DNA of 7,380 bases from Pseudomonadota bacterium (GTDB lineage Bacteria > Pseudomonadota > Gammaproteobacteria > Steroidobacterales > Steroidobacteraceae): NCBI GenBank assembly GCA_021826035.1, contig JAKBBE010000133.1, positions 1 to 7,380 of the forward strand. The letters run 5' to 3'. The translations under genes and the position numbers were made by a program. Positions 6,132 to 7,380 of this stretch are shown piece after piece (positions within the stretch are counted from its first letter, which is position 1; every line of letters starts with the position of its first letter). The notes beneath the pieces were generated by a model. It searched no databases and was not told the origin of the DNA. It was given only the letters and a program-made list of their open reading frames with translations.

Positions 6132-6549
6132 CGAGGCCCTCGCAAGCGGTGGGTGACCCCAGCCATTCTACCAGCGCCGTGACAAAAGGACGGTCCGCCG
6201 CGAGCAGATCCGCGCCGGCGAGCTCCGCGGCGCTCACCCAGCGCACCGCCTGGCCCTCCAGTCCGCGCGGCTCGCCGCGATACTGCGCGACGATCCACAG
6301 CGACAGCTCCACGATGCGCTCCTCGTACTCGTGCGTGAGGCGCATCCACGGCGAGCCGCTGCACATCTCGATACCGAGCTCCTCGGCGAGTTCGCGGGCG
6401 AGCGCGGTCGCTTCGCTCTCCCCGGGATCGAGCTTGCCGCCGGGAAACTCCCATTGACCCGCCAGGGGCTTGCCGGCGGGCCGCTCGGCGATGAGCACCC
6501 GGCGGTCCCGGTCGATCAGCGCCGCGGCCACCACGCGGACCACGTTCAC
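6106..6549 (-). CDS. mutT: Nudix hydrolase MutT, 8-oxo-dGTP diphosphatase
   Basis: MutT hydrolyses 8-oxo-dGTP to the monophosphate and so prevents A:T to C:G transversions. The perfect Nudix box G-x5-E-x7-RE-U-xEE-x-G-U spans residues 38-60 (GGKLDPGESEATALARELAEELGI, with Gly38, Glu44, Arg52, Glu53, Glu56, Glu57 and Gly59). Before it lies the MutT hallmark GQWEFPGG (31-38), and VVAAALIDRDRRVLIAERP (5-23) is the usual first strand. The start is taken as GTG at 6549, giving 147 residues and an N-terminus just ahead of the first strand. A GTG two codons further in is possible. The frame stays open upstream to 6789, but that part overlaps secA and is an arginine- and serine-rich shadow. The gene begins 7 bases after the secA stop and overlaps the downstream gene by 26 bases. 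A ThiE/TMP-synthase-like fusion, seen in some MutT proteins, is absent: the protein stops shortly after the Nudix domain. Confidence 0.93.
   Translation of the reverse strand: MNVVRVVAAALIDRDRRVLIAERPAGKPLAGQWEFPGGKLDPGESEATALARELAEELGIEMCSGSPWMRLTHEYEERIVELSLWIVAQYRGEPRGLEGQAVRWVSAAELAGADLLAADRPFVTALVEWLGSPTACEGLDGRPERHP
6137..6141 (-). promoter_or_regulatory. Ribosome binding site of the 130-residue protein gene
   Basis: On the minus strand GAGGG (6141 to 6137) lies 5 nt before the ATG at 6131, inside the 3' end of mutT. It is the best Shine-Dalgarno match in the window and supports this start despite the overlap with mutT. It lies in a small near-palindrome (CGAGG-C-CCTCG, 6132-6142). Confidence 0.6.
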
Positions 6550-6556
6550 GGGCCGC

Positions 6557-7380
6557 TCAGCCGGCGTTCGAGAGCGTACCGTGGCAGTGTTTGTACTTCT
6601 TGCCCGAGCCGCACGGGCACGGTTCGTTGCGTCCGACTTTGCGCTCCCCGCGCACGAACGGGCTGTGCGCCCCCTCCGGGTCGAGCAGCGCGGCGCTCGG
6701 CAGTCCGCCCGGCGCGCCGTCGAACAGCGCATCGGCGGGCTCTGCGCCGCCGAACACGTCGGCCTCGGCATGCTGGGCCTGCAGCGCACGCATCAGGCGC
6801 GAGCGCCGCTCCTCTTCTTCGCGATCGACCTCTTCCTGCGTGCGCACCTCGATCTGCATCAGCGTCGAGACGGTCTCGAACTTCACCTGATCGAGCATGG
6901 CGCTGAACATCGCGAAGGCTTCGCGCTTGTACTCGGTGCGGTAATCCTGCTGCGCGTAGCCGCGCAAATGAATGCCCTGGCGCAGATAGTCCATGGCACC
7001 CAGGTGGTCGCGCCAGTGCATATCGAGCGTCCGCAGCATGACGTCCTTCTCGATATGGCGCATCAGCGAAGCCTCGAGCCGCGTGGACTTCGCGTTGTAG
7101 GCATCGTCGACGGCCCGGACCAGCCGCTCGCGCAGCGCCGGCTCTTCCAGCTCAGGCTCGGCCTCGAGCCACCCCTTCGGATCGACCGGGACGTTGAAAT
7201 CGCGCCGCACCGCCTCGGTGAGTCCGTCGAGATCCCAATCGGCCGCGATTGCATGCTTGGGCAGGAACTGATCGATCAGCGTGCCGACGGCCTCGGCGAG
7301 AATGCCGTGAATGGCCGCCGAGACGTCCTCGGTGGCCATGATCTCGGTGCGCTGCTGATAGACCACCTTGCGCTGATCGT
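6557..7380 (-). CDS. secA: Preprotein translocase ATPase SecA, C-terminal part (partial)
   Basis: SecA is the ATPase motor that pushes unfolded preproteins through SecYEG. Only the last 273 or so residues are present; the gene runs off the right edge, where the reading frame continues as [10 protein letters not shown]. This matches the helical scaffold region of SecA, so roughly the last third is visible and the Walker motifs are outside the window. The conserved [20 protein letters not shown] stretch (about 7038-6979) belongs to the scaffold and wing. After EYKREAF and a charged helix comes a variable, Ala/Gly/Pro-rich linker. The protein ends in the zinc-binding SecB/lipid-contact tail (6619-6581), [15 protein letters not shown], with the C-x-C-x8-C-H ligand set intact. 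This suggests SecB-dependent targeting in the organism. Its stop at 6557 lies 7 bases before the mutT start, so it is likely the first gene of this operon. Confidence 0.97.
   Translation of the reverse strand, partial: DQRKVVYQQRTEIMATEDVSAAIHGILAEAVGTLIDQFLPKHAIAADWDLDGLTEAVRRDFNVPVDPKGWLEAEPELEEPALRERLVRAVDDAYNAKSTRLEASLMRHIEKDVMLRTLDMHWRDHLGAMDYLRQGIHLRGYAQQDYRTEYKREAFAMFSAMLDQVKFETVSTLMQIEVRTQEEVDREEEERRSRLMRALQAQHAEADVFGGAEPADALFDGAPGGLPSAALLDPEGAHSPFVRGERKVGRNEPCPCGSGKKYKHCHGTLSNAG
6581..6619 (-). other. Zinc-binding C-terminal tail of SecA
   Basis: This coding segment specifies [13 protein letters not shown], the SEC-C motif. Its three cysteines and one histidine bind zinc and contact SecB in E. 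coli SecA. All ligands are kept, with only nine residues after the last one (GTLSNAG at the end). Confidence 0.9.

Noticed and set aside
6550..6789. Upstream extension of mutT to an ATG at 6789
   Set aside because: The extra 80 residues overlap secA coding sequence, are Arg/Ser/Ala-rich and precede the normal first strand of MutT. The GTG at 6549 gives the usual length.
1..7380. A defence, mobile or otherwise novel multigene system
   Set aside because: Every gene but one is a well-known core function in a known gene order. There are no transposase, integrase, toxin-antitoxin or repeat-array signatures, and codon use looks even throughout.

Overview
The window is a high-G+C chromosomal segment from a gammaproteobacterium, and it looks like core genome rather than an accessory or mobile region. 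Three things point to this lineage. The pilB-pilC-pilD-coaE block is the type IV pilus arrangement known from Pseudomonas and Xanthomonas relatives. The coaE-zapD-yacG block convergent with mutT and secA is the arrangement known from E. coli. ZapD and YacG are themselves mainly proteobacterial proteins, with ZapD typical of beta- and gammaproteobacteria. The combination of high G+C, a fused pil/coaE/zapD/yacG run and secA directly followed by mutT would fit a Xanthomonadales-, Nevskiales- or Steroidobacter-like organism, but the genus cannot be fixed from sequence reading alone.

Layout. Bases 1-76 are the leader and candidate promoter of pilB. On the plus strand follow pilB (77-1819), pilC (1837-3072), pilD (3074-3973), coaE (4014-4625), zapD (4693-5544) and yacG (5553-5738). 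On the minus strand, reading from the right edge inward, are the 3' part of secA (6557 to the window end), mutT (6106-6549) and a 130-residue protein of unknown function (5739-6131). The plus and minus operons meet tail to tail with no spacer: the two stop codons abut in the palindrome TGATCA at 5736-5741.

How the genes work together. PilB (extension ATPase), PilC (inner-membrane platform) and PilD (prepilin peptidase and methylase) form the assembly core of type IV pili; the pilin itself is not in the window. CoaE makes coenzyme A, ZapD bundles FtsZ at the division site and YacG inhibits DNA gyrase; they are housekeeping passengers of the same strand. SecA is the preprotein translocase motor and MutT cleanses 8-oxo-dGTP. 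No gap between genes exceeds 76 bases, and I saw no tRNA, rRNA, CRISPR array, insertion sequence, phage gene or attachment site.

I did not find a convincing undescribed system. The most open items are the uncharacterised 130-residue protein wedged between mutT and yacG, and a shared start architecture in which a -10-like box sits exactly 7 nt before the coaE and zapD start codons with no Shine-Dalgarno sequence, suggesting leaderless mRNAs.
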